DNA of 64,000 nt, taken from Hyphodiscus hymeniophilus (lineage: Eukaryota; Ascomycota; Leotiomycetes; Helotiales; Hyphodiscaceae). Numbering within the stretch: the stretch's first letter is position 1; every line of letters starts with the position of its first letter. Location of the stretch: positions 124,001 to 188,000 of the forward strand of contig VNKQ01000009.1 in assembly GCA_016508695.1 (NCBI GenBank), written 5' to 3'. Positions 1-11,913 of the stretch are shown one piece after another. The position numbers and the translations under genes are program-made. Below the pieces are notes generated by a model that was not told the DNA's origin, did no database searches, and was given only the letters and a program-made list of their open reading frames with translations.

Positions 1-41
1 ACAATCAGCTGAAAGCACAAGGATTGGATGATCAATAACAA

Positions 42-82
<41 letters not shown>

Positions 83-578
83 TCACAACATCTATTTGTT
101 GATATTGTACAACGAGCCCATTCCATACCTCTCAAGGGCAGAATTTATGTGCCAAATCCGTGTCTAAATGGACTTTGAACTTCTCAACTGACTTCTACGT
201 TGCTCCAACCAGCGCGTCAGAGCAGATCATCCAAGAGTCGCGTACCGATCTACCTACCAAGCGCCAGGTCGAGCACGAGATTCCAGGGGCCTCCACTTAG
301 GTCTGGTCCGAATAACCTCAAATCCTACCGCAACGGAAACGGAATCAACCCAGAGTTACTTTTAGTTCTCGGGTCTTTTGCATATCCACATTCTGCATCC
401 TTCTTTTGCAACTTCTCCTGATGCCCCTATCAACAAAACTCTGTTGATTACCCCTCGTCAGCCGCCCTTCACTCATCAACACTCGAGCCCCAACCTTGCA
501 TGTCAAGGTCCCTTCAATCTGGATTCCTCCACTCTTTCCGCGGGCTCCCCAGCTCAATTCCACGACGCCGTCGACACG
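1..578. other. Upstream region of the Tem1 gene
   Basis: This stretch holds a trinucleotide microsatellite and the probable 5' leader of the GTPase gene. An open frame continues from an ATG at 378 into the gene, but its translation is Pro/Ser/His-rich and looks like leader sequence. I see no separate gene here. Confidence 0.5.
43..81. repeat. (AAT)13 microsatellite
   Basis: Thirteen uninterrupted AAT units run from 43 to 81 and are followed by ATC. It is a perfect simple-sequence repeat about 500 nt upstream of the Tem1 start and is likely length-polymorphic. Confidence 0.97.
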
Positions 579-1613
579 ATGGAGACCGAGGGCTACGATA
601 CCAGGGGTGAAGACGATGCAATGGGTGGAGTTGAAGAAGGACACACGCCTACGAACCCTGCTGAACGAAGACACACGCAGTCCCAATCCGCCGACTTCCC
701 CTCTTCGCACGCAGTCTACTCTGCAAGCCCAACCCCAGAACTCGATTCCAATCGATATCCTACTCCGCCTACAGCTTTCCCTCCGAACAACACCTCAAGA
801 CCCAATTCAGGCTTAAGCAATGCTGGATACGGCAACATGCAGAGCGCATACCAAGACCAGAACTCTCGGGGTGCGACTGCTGGTGGCGAGCAGCGTAATA
901 AGAACAGTGTTGTGATCAAAGTGGGCATGGTGGGTGACGCACAAATTGGCAAGACTTCTCTCATGGTCAAATACGTCGAAGGTAGCTGGGATGAAGACTA
1001 TATACAAACCCTGGGCGTCAACTTCATGGAGAAGACGATCAGTATACGTAACACCGAGATCACTTTCTCGATCTGGGATTTGGGCGGACAGAGAGAGTTC
1101 GTCAATATGTTACCACTGGTTTGCAATGACGCCGTAGCGATCTTGTTCATGTTCGATTTGACAAGGAAAAGCACGCTGAACAGCATCAAGGAGTGGTACA
1201 GGCAAGGACGAGGATTCAACAAGACTGCAATTCCATTCTTGGTGGGTACCAAGTATGACCATTTCGTCAACTTCCCAAGAGAAGACCAGGAGGAGATATC
1301 AAACCAGGTGAATGCTGCTCTATCCCACCAATATCCAATCAAATCTAACTCTCTCCTACCCAGGCACGCCGATTTGCAAAGGCAATGCGAGCATCCCTCA
1401 TCTTCAGTAGCACAAGTCACTCCATCAACGTCCAAAAAGTAATCCCAGTCCCCGCCCTTGCCCCTTCTTGCTTCTCGCAATAGAAGCCAAGCACCAGCTG
1501 ACGTCTACCAGATCTTCAAAATAGTGCTGTCCAAGGCCTTCGACCTAAAATGCACGATCCCCGAGATCGAGAATGTCGGCGAGCCTCTCCTCCTCTACCA
1601 ATCTGTCGGTTAA
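579..1613 (+). CDS. tem1: Tem1/Spg1-type small GTPase (septation/mitotic exit network)
   Basis: This Ras-superfamily GTPase of the Tem1/Spg1 family acts at spindle poles at the top of the mitotic exit/septation initiation network. Three exons fit: 579-1307, 1364-1438 and 1512-1613, giving about 301 aa. Introns are GT-AG and of 56 and 73 nt. The P-loop GDAQIGKTS, the switch [11 protein letters not shown] and the G4 motif TKYD are all visible; TKYD in place of NKxD is typical of this family. The third exon completes the conserved C-terminus ([18 protein letters not shown]). A roughly 110-residue Ser/Pro/Thr-rich N-terminal extension precedes the GTPase core. I chose the ATG at 579 ([10 protein letters not shown]) over the in-frame ATG at 378 because the upstream translation is low-complexity and looks like leader. 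No C-terminal prenylation box is present, as expected for Tem1. Confidence 0.9.
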
Positions 1614-2280
1614 GCCGTCACACACTCACCCTTTGCCACTTCACTCCCATACACTTCTACCTTCGCCAGACACTCTCCTTCCCCTCTCCCGGACTCGATA
1701 ATGAAATTGCACAGAATCTCTTCGATCTGTAGCAAGTGATGCACGAACTGACGGACTATTTGCTGTATTGATGGACGATTTTCACGGTAGACACACTCAT
1801 GAACATGAACTCCACGGACCAGTTGCGGAGTAAGGATGATAGAGGTATTCATGGATGGTCAGCATTCCACCGACTCTGTAATTCTAAACTCTATATCATC
1901 CTAGCATATGGTCGTTCGGTAGGAAGTCTACGTGTCCACTGATTTGCTTTGATGAAGAATACAATTGAACTCGTAAGAAGACTACTCTAAGCACTGTTTA
2001 CTTTTTGTAAGACGCTACTTTCCAATGCCTACGCATGTATGTACAACGAATGAAAATGCGGTGGTTTGAATCCTCCAACCATCGACCATCAAGCGTCAAC
2101 TCAAACCACCCTTGATAACAATACGCATCCAATCCCACCGCATCATGTCATTGACCGTTCAATCATGTCTCGAAACAGAGCTCACTGATGGGTCTTGGTA
2201 TTAGGAGACACATTGCTCCTTGCGCTTGAAAATCCACCACCAGACTTCTTCTACTCTTCCTCGTTTACAATCTTCTCGAT
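1614..2280. other. Convergent intergenic region between Tem1 and the PLAC8 gene
   Basis: Both neighbours end into this stretch, so it should hold two 3' UTRs. I see no coding potential and no RNA gene. A GGTTTGAATCC-like string near 2063 resembles a tRNA T-arm, but the rest of a tRNA is absent. Confidence 0.5.
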
Positions 2281-5200
2281 CTACTCTTTAGCCTCAGCTC
2301 CAGCAGTTTCTGTTGCCTGTTTGATCTTGTGTCCGGCATTTTCCATGCTCCTCTTGGCCCCCACCTCAACCCTGTCATTTTGTTCTCGGACTGCACTCCC
2401 AATACTGTAAGATCGCTGTTTGGGTTCGTATACGGGCTGGATACCCCCTTTCATTGATTTAATAGTGTCGTCCCGAGACCTCTCTCTCTTAACTGCACTA
2501 CCTGCAAGGATCTGCGACAGAGACTGCTGAGCATGTGATGTTCTTTTAGCTCCGCTGACATTGAGAGCGTCATCAACCTCCTTGCGGTATCTTGGCGTTT
2601 GAGGCTGACCGACAGCATCATTTCTTCCTTTGAATAAGTCCAGGAGCGAGCTCAAGGATCCGCGTCTTTCAGGGCGGGGCTGATCATGAGTAGCAGCTGT
2701 TCGATGTTCAAGGTCAGCACCATCAAAGTAGCCACTAACTGTGTGATGGCTAGAAGGCTTCATAGTTGATTGGCTATCCCCACTTTCGTTGATGCGAGCA
2801 TTTTCGATAACGTGATGTGCAGTTATTGCTTTCTCGCCTCTTTGACTGCGGACGGGGAGCGGGCAACTGTCGAGTCGGTGCTCCTTGACTAGAGAATGTC
2901 TATCGGTAAGACTCTCGGGACTGGAGCTAGCTCTGCGGGCTTGTCTACCGCCGTCGCCATTGCAGTCAGCCAAAGGGTGCTGTTCAAGAGGTGAGTTACT
3001 GATACTCTGGTGAGAACGATCGGCTTGAGCTAGAGCACGCATTTGAGGGCCAGACGACACGACATCGCCGTTGTTATCTGTGGCTTCACAGTCCACTAGA
3101 GCATGAGGTCCGGGTTGGATCGACTTCACCTTGCTGCTGTCTTTCTCAGCATAATTCACAAGGCTGTTTGGTTGGGAGTGAGCTGGCGACGCCTTGCTGG
3201 TAGTATTATCTTCATGGCAGTCGGCAAAAGCATGTGGTTGTGGTTGGTAACCAGTCGGCTTAGCCTCCTTGACTCTCTCAGTAGAGTCATCGGCAAGGTT
3301 GTGGGTTTGAGGCCAATCTGGCTTTGGCTGCTTGCTGATATCAGCGTCGGGACAGTCTTCAAGTACGTGCTGCTGGTTCTGAGAGGCCTGGGAGGCTTGA
3401 GATCGTTTCTCTTCTTTTTCATAATAATCGAGAATATCCTTGTCAACGGGACAGTCTGTAAAATCATGAACATAAGAGAGCTCATGAGGGGGCGTGATGC
3501 CCGGGGCATTTCTCTTTGAAGCCTTGCTTTTTGGCCATCTAACAACGATAGATTCGCTATCCGTAGCTGTCTGCTCTGAAGTCGCTTGATCTCGACTCTT
3601 ATTTTCGGCAGCAGAGTTATGGCGAGATGGCAGTTTTCTCGCCTTTCCATTCGTAACAGAATAAAATTCAGCCTCTTGCTTTGACTCAGCAACTTGCTTT
3701 ATGTGTGCCTTCGATATTAAAGGTTCAGGCGAGCAGTGAATTAAGTCATGGCTCGATGTGGATGACTTGGCGATCTTTGTGTTTTTGTTTGCAGATGATT
3801 GGGGAAAAGAGTATGACTTCCCTCCCTTAGGCCTTTTCCCTTCTTGCACATCCTTGTTGAATTCAATGGGTGGAACATCGTATGATGAGAAATATGAATC
3901 GCTTTCACAAGCTTTGGGGTTCGCAGCCTTCAGAGCACTGCCGCCGAGTTGGCCCATCTCAACATGAAGTGGCACACTTTGGGAAGGCTTAACGCTGCAT
4001 TGAACGTTTTTTCTCCCTGACTTTGATTCTTCCCACTTGGACTTAGCTGACCTTGAGTTTGCCGAGTTAAGTGGCGGGTTTTGTAACTTTTTGATCACGT
4101 TGCCGTCTGCGAAGATACCTGCCCCGTTGCAATCGCGGCGAATGTTCGGGGACCCGTTCTGACTGTGGTCTGAGGTTGCTCGTGGAGATAAATATCTCAT
4201 TTCTGGCATTCGGGAAGGCTGATCGCCAACAAATGGGGCCTCGAATTTGGAATTCGTGCAGAGATCCATTTCGCCATGCCGAGCTCGAACCTCACGATCC
4301 ATCTGTACCTGAGTACAAGGACGGCAATAGATTGATAAGCAAAGGTCGTTGGCGATGCTTCCACCTATGCCATATGTTGCTCGAATACGAGTCCGTTGGA
4401 AGCCGGTAAGAAGGCCTGTGGAAGTATAGCATGTCAGCCCCCACAAAACTTCATCAATCGACTGATAACGAAAAAATGACGAAGTCTTGAAAGGGTCTCC
4501 AAAGAAGCTCCTCCGCAGTCCTTAAACCGGGAGTTTTTTTAACAAATGTGAGTGACCAAGAGAACGTGAACTCACAATCGCATTGGAAGAGACAGCACAG
4601 GCCACACCACGCCCAGCAAGGTCCATTGCAGCCATAGTCTGCTTTCCAAGCAGCATCAGAAGGGTCCTGACCACTTTCGACTTGTTTGAGGCGCCAGTGT
4701 GTCTTTCCGTATTGAGCACATGGAACCCAGAAGGAGAGGCAACAACTGTTACAATCATCTGCTGGCTCAACACAAAACTTCGCCATCCATCCATCAAATT
4801 TTTGGTCATCAGCTTGACCTGGCGTTCGACGTCTTGACGAAACGCGTGGGGGAGCAACTATTCAAGATTCAATCACTGAACCAGAAGGGGGGAATGTGCA
4901 CTTACAATTTGGGGTCTGAGGACTCTGTGGCTGGGAAGCAACTGTATTTGATTTAATCGGTGAAATGGGATAGAATAATGGAGCCTACACATACCAAGCT
5001 GTGTAGACCGCCCCGGCGGGGTTGCGACAGCTGGTCGATGGCCAACAACCCGCGGAGCCATTGCTTTCTGAGCTTCTAGACATGGCTGACCTGGAGTCGG
5101 AGGAGTTGATGGGAGTGCCGCTAGCAATGGATAAACTGCTGGGACTTGTTGTGTTTTCTGTGCTTTTTGCGTTTGAGGCTTTTGAAGCCTCTGAGACTTG

Positions 5201-5403
5201 GGCGTGTCCGGCTTGCTGAACCAGCGACTGGGTCCAGATGGACGCTGGACAGGCTTCGTTGAGAACATTGTGCGGGACGCTTGATGCAGGATTGTGGTGT
5301 GAGTGGGCTTCGCAAGGGATTCTCGATGTGCAGCAGTGAGTGTAATGGTTGGGCTCTGGCAGTATGAGTTTCCCGGTGTTGCACACAGCGGAGTTGATGA
5401 CAT
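2281..5403 (-). CDS. PLAC8-domain protein with long repetitive disordered C-terminus
   Basis: Four exons join in frame: 5403-4995, 4941-4906, 4857-4576 and 4415-2281, giving about 953 aa. The Cys-rich PLAC8 domain spans roughly residues 177-290. It starts at CNSCCLSFW with the YGKTHWRL motif, continues through CDCLLTGFQRTRIRATYGI across the last intron, and ends at CLSIYCRPCTQVQ. PLAC8 proteins are membrane-associated and have been linked to cell-size control, metal tolerance or calcium flux; which applies here is unknown. The N-terminal 170 residues are Pro/Ser/Gln-rich. The 650-residue tail is hydrophilic and predicted disordered. It contains about nine degenerate copies of a motif close to PQxHxLxDCxxD, encoded at about 2860-3480. 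The 36-nt second exon is needed to hold frame, and the result reads smoothly into KFDGWMAKFC. The start is uncertain, because a second ATG at about 5268 would also serve. Confidence 0.82.
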
Positions 5404-6324
5404 TGATGGATCTGAATTGCTCAGGGCGGTTTGAGTGTGAAATGATTCTGTGATGGTTAGGGAATGATCGACAGCCAGGTCGAGAGATCTTACGTGGTGA
5501 TAACAGAACTTGCTAATGTATCTGGGGCAGTTAGAGGACGTCCTCACTATCGGAGAGATGGTTGACTCACATAATAGCACTGGTAGTAATGTTGTCAGTG
5601 GTTGTGGTAAATTGAACGAAGAAAATGGTAGAGAGATATGGTAGACAGAAGTCGCGCCTTCCATTTTACACAAAACAAGAGAGGACATTTGGCTTGGGCC
5701 AAATCGCTCAGACGATTTCAATAGTCCAGCGTCTAGAACAGTACACAAAACGCCTGTCTTTTCAATCCATTTCGGATTGAGCCATGTAGATGCCGTTCTA
5801 TCTCCCCATGCTTGACCGCCTCGCCGATGGAGCGAAATTGGAAGCAAGTTTGAAAGTCCAGGACAAGTGAGAAAAGCCTTCTCAATCATGCTCCAGCTAT
5901 TGGTAACATGACCTGTATACCTTTCAAATACTTCGCCTGCGTTAAGATACTCAAAATACTGAAACGATCTGGATTGCCATCTCTTTTACAAACCCTGTAC
6001 AAATCTTTTACACGACTTGAGACATAAAATGCAGCTTCGTCCACATCTATCACCCAGACGATTTGAGAATACAACTTTTTAGGATCGGTCAATCGCGGCA
6101 GTGGACTTTTCAATTATCAGATACCAAAGCAAAATTCTTATGTACACATCAAAGCATGCATGGGCTCTCAGCCATACTTTTGAGAAGCTAGTACGATACT
6201 AGTATCTACTTCGCTTCGGGCTGTGAGCGTGGTCAGCATAACTGAAACCTCCTAAAAGAGGACATAGCTATGAAATAATGGAGTGTTTCGGGCGCTCTGA
6301 GAATTAGGCTTCAGTGAATCGGAA
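5404..6324. other. Intergenic region upstream of the PLAC8 gene
   Basis: This holds the promoter and leader of the minus-strand PLAC8 gene and the 3' flank of the next minus-strand gene. An open frame extends up to 5889 on the minus strand and a 75-codon frame lies at 5886-6113. Neither shows a recognisable domain, and I treat them as leader or chance frames. Confidence 0.45.
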
Positions 6325-7199
6325 TTATACCTGGGGTCTCGAGGAATCGACGGTACCCTTCGCTTTGGATGTCTCGGGAGTTCCCTCGCCCTTCTTGCTC
6401 TGCGCAGGACTGTTGGTTGGATCGGAAGGGTGCTTGGTGTCGGTATTAGACAGTCCTTCTTGCTTGCCAGATTGCGTGTTCATCGAACCGGCAGGCTTAG
6501 AGGAAGCGGGCTAGATGATATCAGAGCCGGCCTGTCTGTAAGCGGGTTACAACATACCTTATCCTCCACACCCTTGCTGTCTTCGCTCTCCGTGACATCC
6601 TCACCCTGCTTGATGCCTTTGTCGCTCTCTGTGCGCTTCTTGGAGCCTCCTTTGGCATCGGGAATGCTCTTCACAGTATTGCCATCCTTCTTCTCGCCTT
6701 CATCATCGGAAGTGTCTGGAGTGTCAGCCTCCTTCGCTTCGTCTTCGGTCTCCGAATCCCCGGACTTCTCGCTATCCTTGTCGTCCTCGGATTTTTCTTC
6801 AGACTTCTCCTCCTCTCCATCATCCTTGGGCTCCTCTTCTCCTCCTTCCTCTTCATCTTCATCTTCCTCTTTGTGTTCTTTACCATGAGAGTCGCCGTGA
6901 TCTCCATGGCCATGAGAAACTTCTGGGCCATTCGAGAGGAGATACCAGCATGTTGGGACGGTCACGAGAGTAGCTCCAGCAGCCCTGTAGTAATGACGTA
7001 CTCGTCAGAAGGATATCTCATATCGTAAACATGGAAGCAGCGCGGTTCCTTACCAAAGAGCATCGCCGCCGGCCTTTGCGGGTTCATGTCCTCCACTTGC
7101 ATAGCCTCGTCGAGCAATTTGACGGAACAATTGAGGTCTGGGCGTCGATCTTGCAGCTCGGAAGCAGCTTCGGAGAGCCGCGGCTCTGGAGAGTGCCAT
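6325..7199 (-). CDS. Small mitochondrial protein with acidic C-terminus, function unknown
   Basis: Three exons fit: 7199-7054, 6984-6558 and 6510-6325, about 252 aa. The N-terminus MALSRAAALRSCFRAARSTP is rich in Arg, Ala and Ser without acidic residues, and RRGYASG follows, which looks like a presequence cleavage region. The exon 1-2 junction gives ALWAAGATLVTVPTCWYLLS, a single short hydrophobic segment that could span the inner membrane. The rest is extremely acidic (runs of Glu, Asp, Lys and Ser) and probably disordered. I do not recognise a named family. The gene is divergent from CAND1 with about 550 bp between starts. The last exon ends GTVDSSRPQV. A GT immediately before the stop could be a further donor, so the extreme C-terminus is uncertain. 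Confidence 0.75.
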
Positions 7200-7747
7200 T
7201 GTGCCTGAATGAGTGAACAATTAAGTCCAGATATGAAACTTGGTACCGGTATTAGCTATCCATTTGATCAATTGAAGTTGTTCAGGACTCACAGTCTCTG
7301 GGAGCAAAGACGTTGAAGGTTGAAAAGGATCGCTGGAATCACGTCAGGTACTTTGTGATGAGCTGATCCCTGTTTCACCGCCAAACCTAAAACGATATAG
7401 TGCGCTACTTGTTCAGAACCCCACCAAGTGATTTATTAGGTGTGAGACTTCTGGTTAATCATTCTCTCTTGATATCCGACTTGTTTGTTGTATTGAAAAC
7501 CAACGACAGCATCCGGCCTTGAGAAGGTAGGCCCATCCTATTAGCCAAACCTCAAGTACCCCGTATAAACCGCAGCCCTCCTCGAGCTCTGGGCATCTCT
7601 TCGAATGTGGGGAGCTTTGTGAATATCAGGCGCCTACCTACACAATCTAATCGGCAGCCTCTTCCATGGTGCTGAATTGAGCTGTCCCCAAAGTTCTCTG
7701 CCGGTAATATCTCCGTAACACTTCTCAGCATCGCCTTCAATCTCACG
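7200..7747. promoter_or_regulatory. Shared divergent promoter region (mitochondrial protein / CAND1)
   Basis: The 548 nt lie between two starts facing away from each other, so the stretch should contain both promoters and 5' leaders. I see no clear TATA box and no additional gene. The assignment is by position. Confidence 0.5.
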
Positions 7748-10700
7748 ATGTCGAGCCAACTACCACCCAATCCTACTTCACAAACGGTCGCCGCATTGCT
7801 GCCAAAGCTCCACGATGCCGATCCTGACTACCGTTTCATGTCCTTGAACGACCTCTTTCAAGTCCTCACTATTGGAAAGCCAGACTTCCTACACAATGAT
7901 TACAACACTGCGGCTAGGACGGTGGACGGTATTCTCAAGACTTTGGACGACCAGAATGGTGAAGTGCAGAATCTGGCAATCAAGTGGCATGTAATCTCCT
8001 CGCTGTGATACTACATTGATCTAACATCTTGTGTAGTCTCGCGCCTCTTGTAACCAAGGTTCCCAGCAGCATTTTGGCTCCTCTGATCGAAAAGCTTTCC
8101 ACGCTCAGCACTGAGAATTCCGTCGATAACTCTATTCCAGCAATGGCCCTTCGGACCGTGGTGGTTACACTCCCAAGACCTGTTAGTGGTGTGGCTCCAT
8201 CTAAAGAGGTGAATGAGGCCTACTCTGCTATCAGCAGAGTTCTCATACCAAGACTTGTTGGTCGCCTAGTCACCCAAAGCCCTGGTTCAAAAATCGTCAA
8301 ATTGCCTCCCATTCCCCCAGGAATGCTGGACTTGGAATCGAATCAGGATATCGATCCAGAAGCTGTCGATGTGCTCATTGAGGTGGTTAGATGTTTTGGA
8401 CCTATGCTGCAACAACGCGAGGTCGAAGCGCTCCAAAAGCTACTAGTTGGCATTCTAGAGACTGAGAGAGCAAGCTCGGTTGTAAAGAAGCGCGCAGTAG
8501 TAGCTGTATCTATTCTTGCTATGTACTTGGCAGATCATGATCTCAGCGGCTTTGTATCTCAACTTATTGAGAGCCTGCGAAACCCCCACCTTACTCTTGT
8601 ACAACGACGTCTTTACATTACCATCCTTGGATCCATGGCTCGATCGATCCCATCCCGTTTTGGCCCGTATCTGAAGACACTTGCGCCGTTTGTGCTTGCT
8701 GCACTTAGTGAGCTGGAGCTGGCAGATCAACTGGAAAATGCTGCCGATGATGGCGAGCCAGATCCAGAGACAGACGATGTACGTGAGGCGGCTTTGGTAG
8801 CACTTGAGGGCTTCTTGGCATCCTGTGGCTCCGAGATGCGCGCGTATACTGAAGAAACCATTTCAGCTGCGCTTCGTTTTCTCAAATATGATCCAAATTA
8901 CAATGATGACGGAGATGAAGAAATGAGTGGTACCCAGGAAGACGCAGACGACATGGATGAGTTTGATGACGATGATGATTTCGAGGCCGATGCTGGATTC
9001 GATGATGACGATGATGATGCCAGCTGGAAAGTCCGACGTTGTGCTGCGAAAGTTCTTTTCACGCTCATCTCAACCCGTGGCAGTGGTGATTTGCTAGATG
9101 ATGGAACACTCTATTCACAAGTTGCCCCTGTACTTGTTCAGAGATTCAACGAGCGTGAGGAAAATGTCCGCCTAGAAATTATTGCAACTATCTCCTCGCT
9201 GGTTCGTAAGACTGGCGAAGGGGTTCTTGTCAATTTCTCTATCGACGAAGGATCCGATTACATCAACCATGCCCCTCAGAGCCGAAAGCGAAGAAGAGAG
9301 AGCAGCAGTACTGCAACTTTTGACACCAAGTCTATTCTTTCCATGTCTGCCGGTCTTACATCTCCAACTGTTGAGCCAGTTCCAGCCTCGGGTCCTAGAG
9401 CTGACCTGGCACGACTTAGCCCAGCAATCGTCAAGGCAGCAACGAAATTAATGAAAGGAAATTCTATTCCGACAAAACAAGCAATTATCAATTTACTCGA
9501 CGACATGGTATCAGTGCAAAATGGTGGCTTAGCAGAGTACTTTAGTCAAATTGTTGATCTAATCATCGATGCCATAAAGACCTCCTCGGGCTCTACTGGT
9601 TCTTCAACCACAATCACCAGTGGCGGAGCTGCATCTGCAACTGCTCATACCTTACGAATTGCAGCGCTCCGATTGATTGGGGACATCTCCAAGACACATT
9701 CCTCCAGCGTTCTTCAACCTTTCCTCCCAAAGATTGTACCCGGTGTTGTCTCAGCTGTAAACGACAAGTACTACAAGATCTCTAGCGAAGCCATCGGTAC
9801 GGTTGAGCAGCTCGTGAAGACCTTAACACCTCCTCGATCCAGATCGGCGACTCAAGACCATCAGAAGGATCTACAGAATTTGTATCAGGTTATTATCAAC
9901 AAGGTGTCGGCAACAGATGCTGATTTGGAAGTCCGTCAACGAGCAATTCATGCCCTAGGGATTTTATTGGCGCGCACAGCCAGTCCTGAAGGCGCCAGTC
10001 TACTTCTCCCTGCGGATCGAACAAATGCATTAAACATTCTGAATGATCGACTGAAGAATGAGACCACTCGACTGGCGGCTGTTAGAGCGATTGATACTGT
10101 CGCGGCTCTGACTACAAGTAAGGACCAACTCCAACCAAAATGGATACGCGAGGTATCCCTTGAGTTATCTGCACAGCTACGAAAGGCAAACAGATCCTTG
10201 CGGGGCGCAAGCTTAGGTGCATTGAAAAATCTTCTCGTAGCTCCAGCTGCCAGAAGCTCTCTCGACAAGCCAACCATTGAAGGTCTTGTCAGTGCTCTGC
10301 TTCCACTGTTGACCACTGTAGATCTACATCTGCTCGGTCCGGCGCTTCTAGTACTTGCTGCTTTGGTGTTGGACGATGCCAAGTTGGTTGTGACTGATCA
10401 ATTGAATACTGCGATGTGTGATCTTTTGACAGCGTCACTGGGTGGAGCAGTTCTTGAGGCAGTTCTTGTTCTGGTCACAAATATCGGCAAGGCGGGTGCA
10501 GGAAAGCCACTAATGACTGGTCTGCTGCGAGATGTCAGTATCAACGGCGATCCTGCGGTTGTTGGGAAAGTAATCGGCACCTTGCTTGTATATGGAGGCT
10601 CATCTCTGGGTGTTACGATTGATGACTTCCTGTCCGAACTCAACAATCCGCAATCCGACGACGCCAAGCAGAGCTTGGCTTTGGCAGTGCTCGGTGAAGC

Positions 10701-11913
10701 AGGACTGCGATTAGGTGGAAAGTCGCCTATGAAGCCATCTAGTTTCACAGGTCAATTCAATTCACGTTCTGACAAGGTCCGCCTTTCGGCTGCTGTCGCT
10801 TTGGGACGCGCTGGTGCTGGTAACATTCCACTCTATCTCCCTGAGATTACATCCACTATGCAGAAGGGTGGCACCACTGAATACCTTCTGCTTCATTCCA
10901 TCAAGGAGATTCTCCAGCAAGCAGGCAACAATTCTACAGACATCAGCAACTACACCAAGTCTATCTCGGATCGATTACTCATTGCATCTCAAACGGAGGA
11001 CAACAAGGCTGTGGGTGCGGAGTGCATTGGAAGGCTAGCCATTATTGATCCCAAGACCTACATGCCTCAATTACAAGTAAGCTCGAAGATCGCTGACGAA
11101 GGTAGAGCTGGCTAATGATTAATTTAGGCTTATCTTCATGACAAGACTCCTTCTGTTCGAGCTATGGTCATTCAAGCAATCCGATACACCCTTCCCGACA
11201 GCGATGAAGCTTTCGACGCAGTCCTCAAGACTTCACTCATTGAAATGCTCAGCATCATGCTTCGTGATACCGAGCTCGAGAACCGTCGTTTGGCCTTGAC
11301 AACTCTAAATTCAGCCGCACACAACAAGCCAGACCTCATCATTCCCAACCTTGGAATGCTCCTGCCGGCCGTGATGAAAGAGTCAATCGTCAAACCAGAA
11401 TTGATCCGAGAAGTCATGATGGGTCCTTTCAAGCACAAAGTTGACGATGGTCTGGAAGTCCGAAAGAGCGCTTATGAAACACTCTACTCCTTGATGGAGA
11501 CTGCATTTTCTCGCATCAACATCCTGGACTTCTATGACCGAATTGTCGCAGGCCTCAAAGATGAACACGACATTCGGGCTCTCTGTAACCTCATGCTCAC
11601 CAAGCTCGTTGTTCTCGACCCTGATGAGACCGCACGTCGTTTGGATGCTATCGCTGATTGTTTCCGTACTATTTTGTCAACGAAGTTAAAAGAGAATGCC
11701 GTCAAGCAGGAGATTGAGAAGCAAGATGAGGCTAGCAAGAGTGTTCTTCGTGTCACTCTACTCTTGCACAGTGCAATTCCCGCAGCTAGCAGCAGCATGG
11801 GTGCTCATGGGGGCCAGCACCAGACTTGGCGTACGTATTGGGAGTGGGTTGACAAGGATTTCGAGCCGCAGTTGAGATCCTTGCGAGACGAGAGCAAGGA
11901 GACTACTTATTGA
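7748..11913 (+). CDS. cand1: CAND1/TIP120 cullin-associated NEDD8-dissociated protein
   Basis: This is a HEAT-repeat exchange factor that binds unneddylated cullin-Rbx1 and swaps substrate receptors on SCF-type ubiquitin ligases. Exons are 7748-7986, 8037-11076 and 11128-11913, about 1354 aa; animal CAND1 is about 1230 aa. The N-terminus (DADPDYRFMSLNDLFQVL) matches the family start. The acidic stretch DDDDDFEADAGFDDDDDD followed by ASWKVRRCAAKVL is the characteristic mid-N-terminal insertion. The C-terminal TIP120 region (LEVRKSAYETLYSLMETAF) lies in the third exon. The first intron keeps frame and yields the conserved AIKCLAPLV only if its donor is GC (7987-7988). The GT at 7991 gives the wrong phase. 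The second intron is ordinary GT-AG. The family assignment is firm. Confidence 0.95.

Noticed and set aside
345..710. Minus-strand 121-codon frame opposite the Tem1 N-terminus
   Set aside because: Lies antisense to the gene and has no domain or splice continuity.
2060..2085. GGTTTGAATCC string resembling a tRNA T-arm
   Set aside because: No matching acceptor, D-arm or anticodon stem in the flanking 80 nt.
5886..6113. 75-codon minus frame upstream of the PLAC8 gene
   Set aside because: No recognisable domain, not joined in phase to the PLAC8 exons, likely leader sequence.
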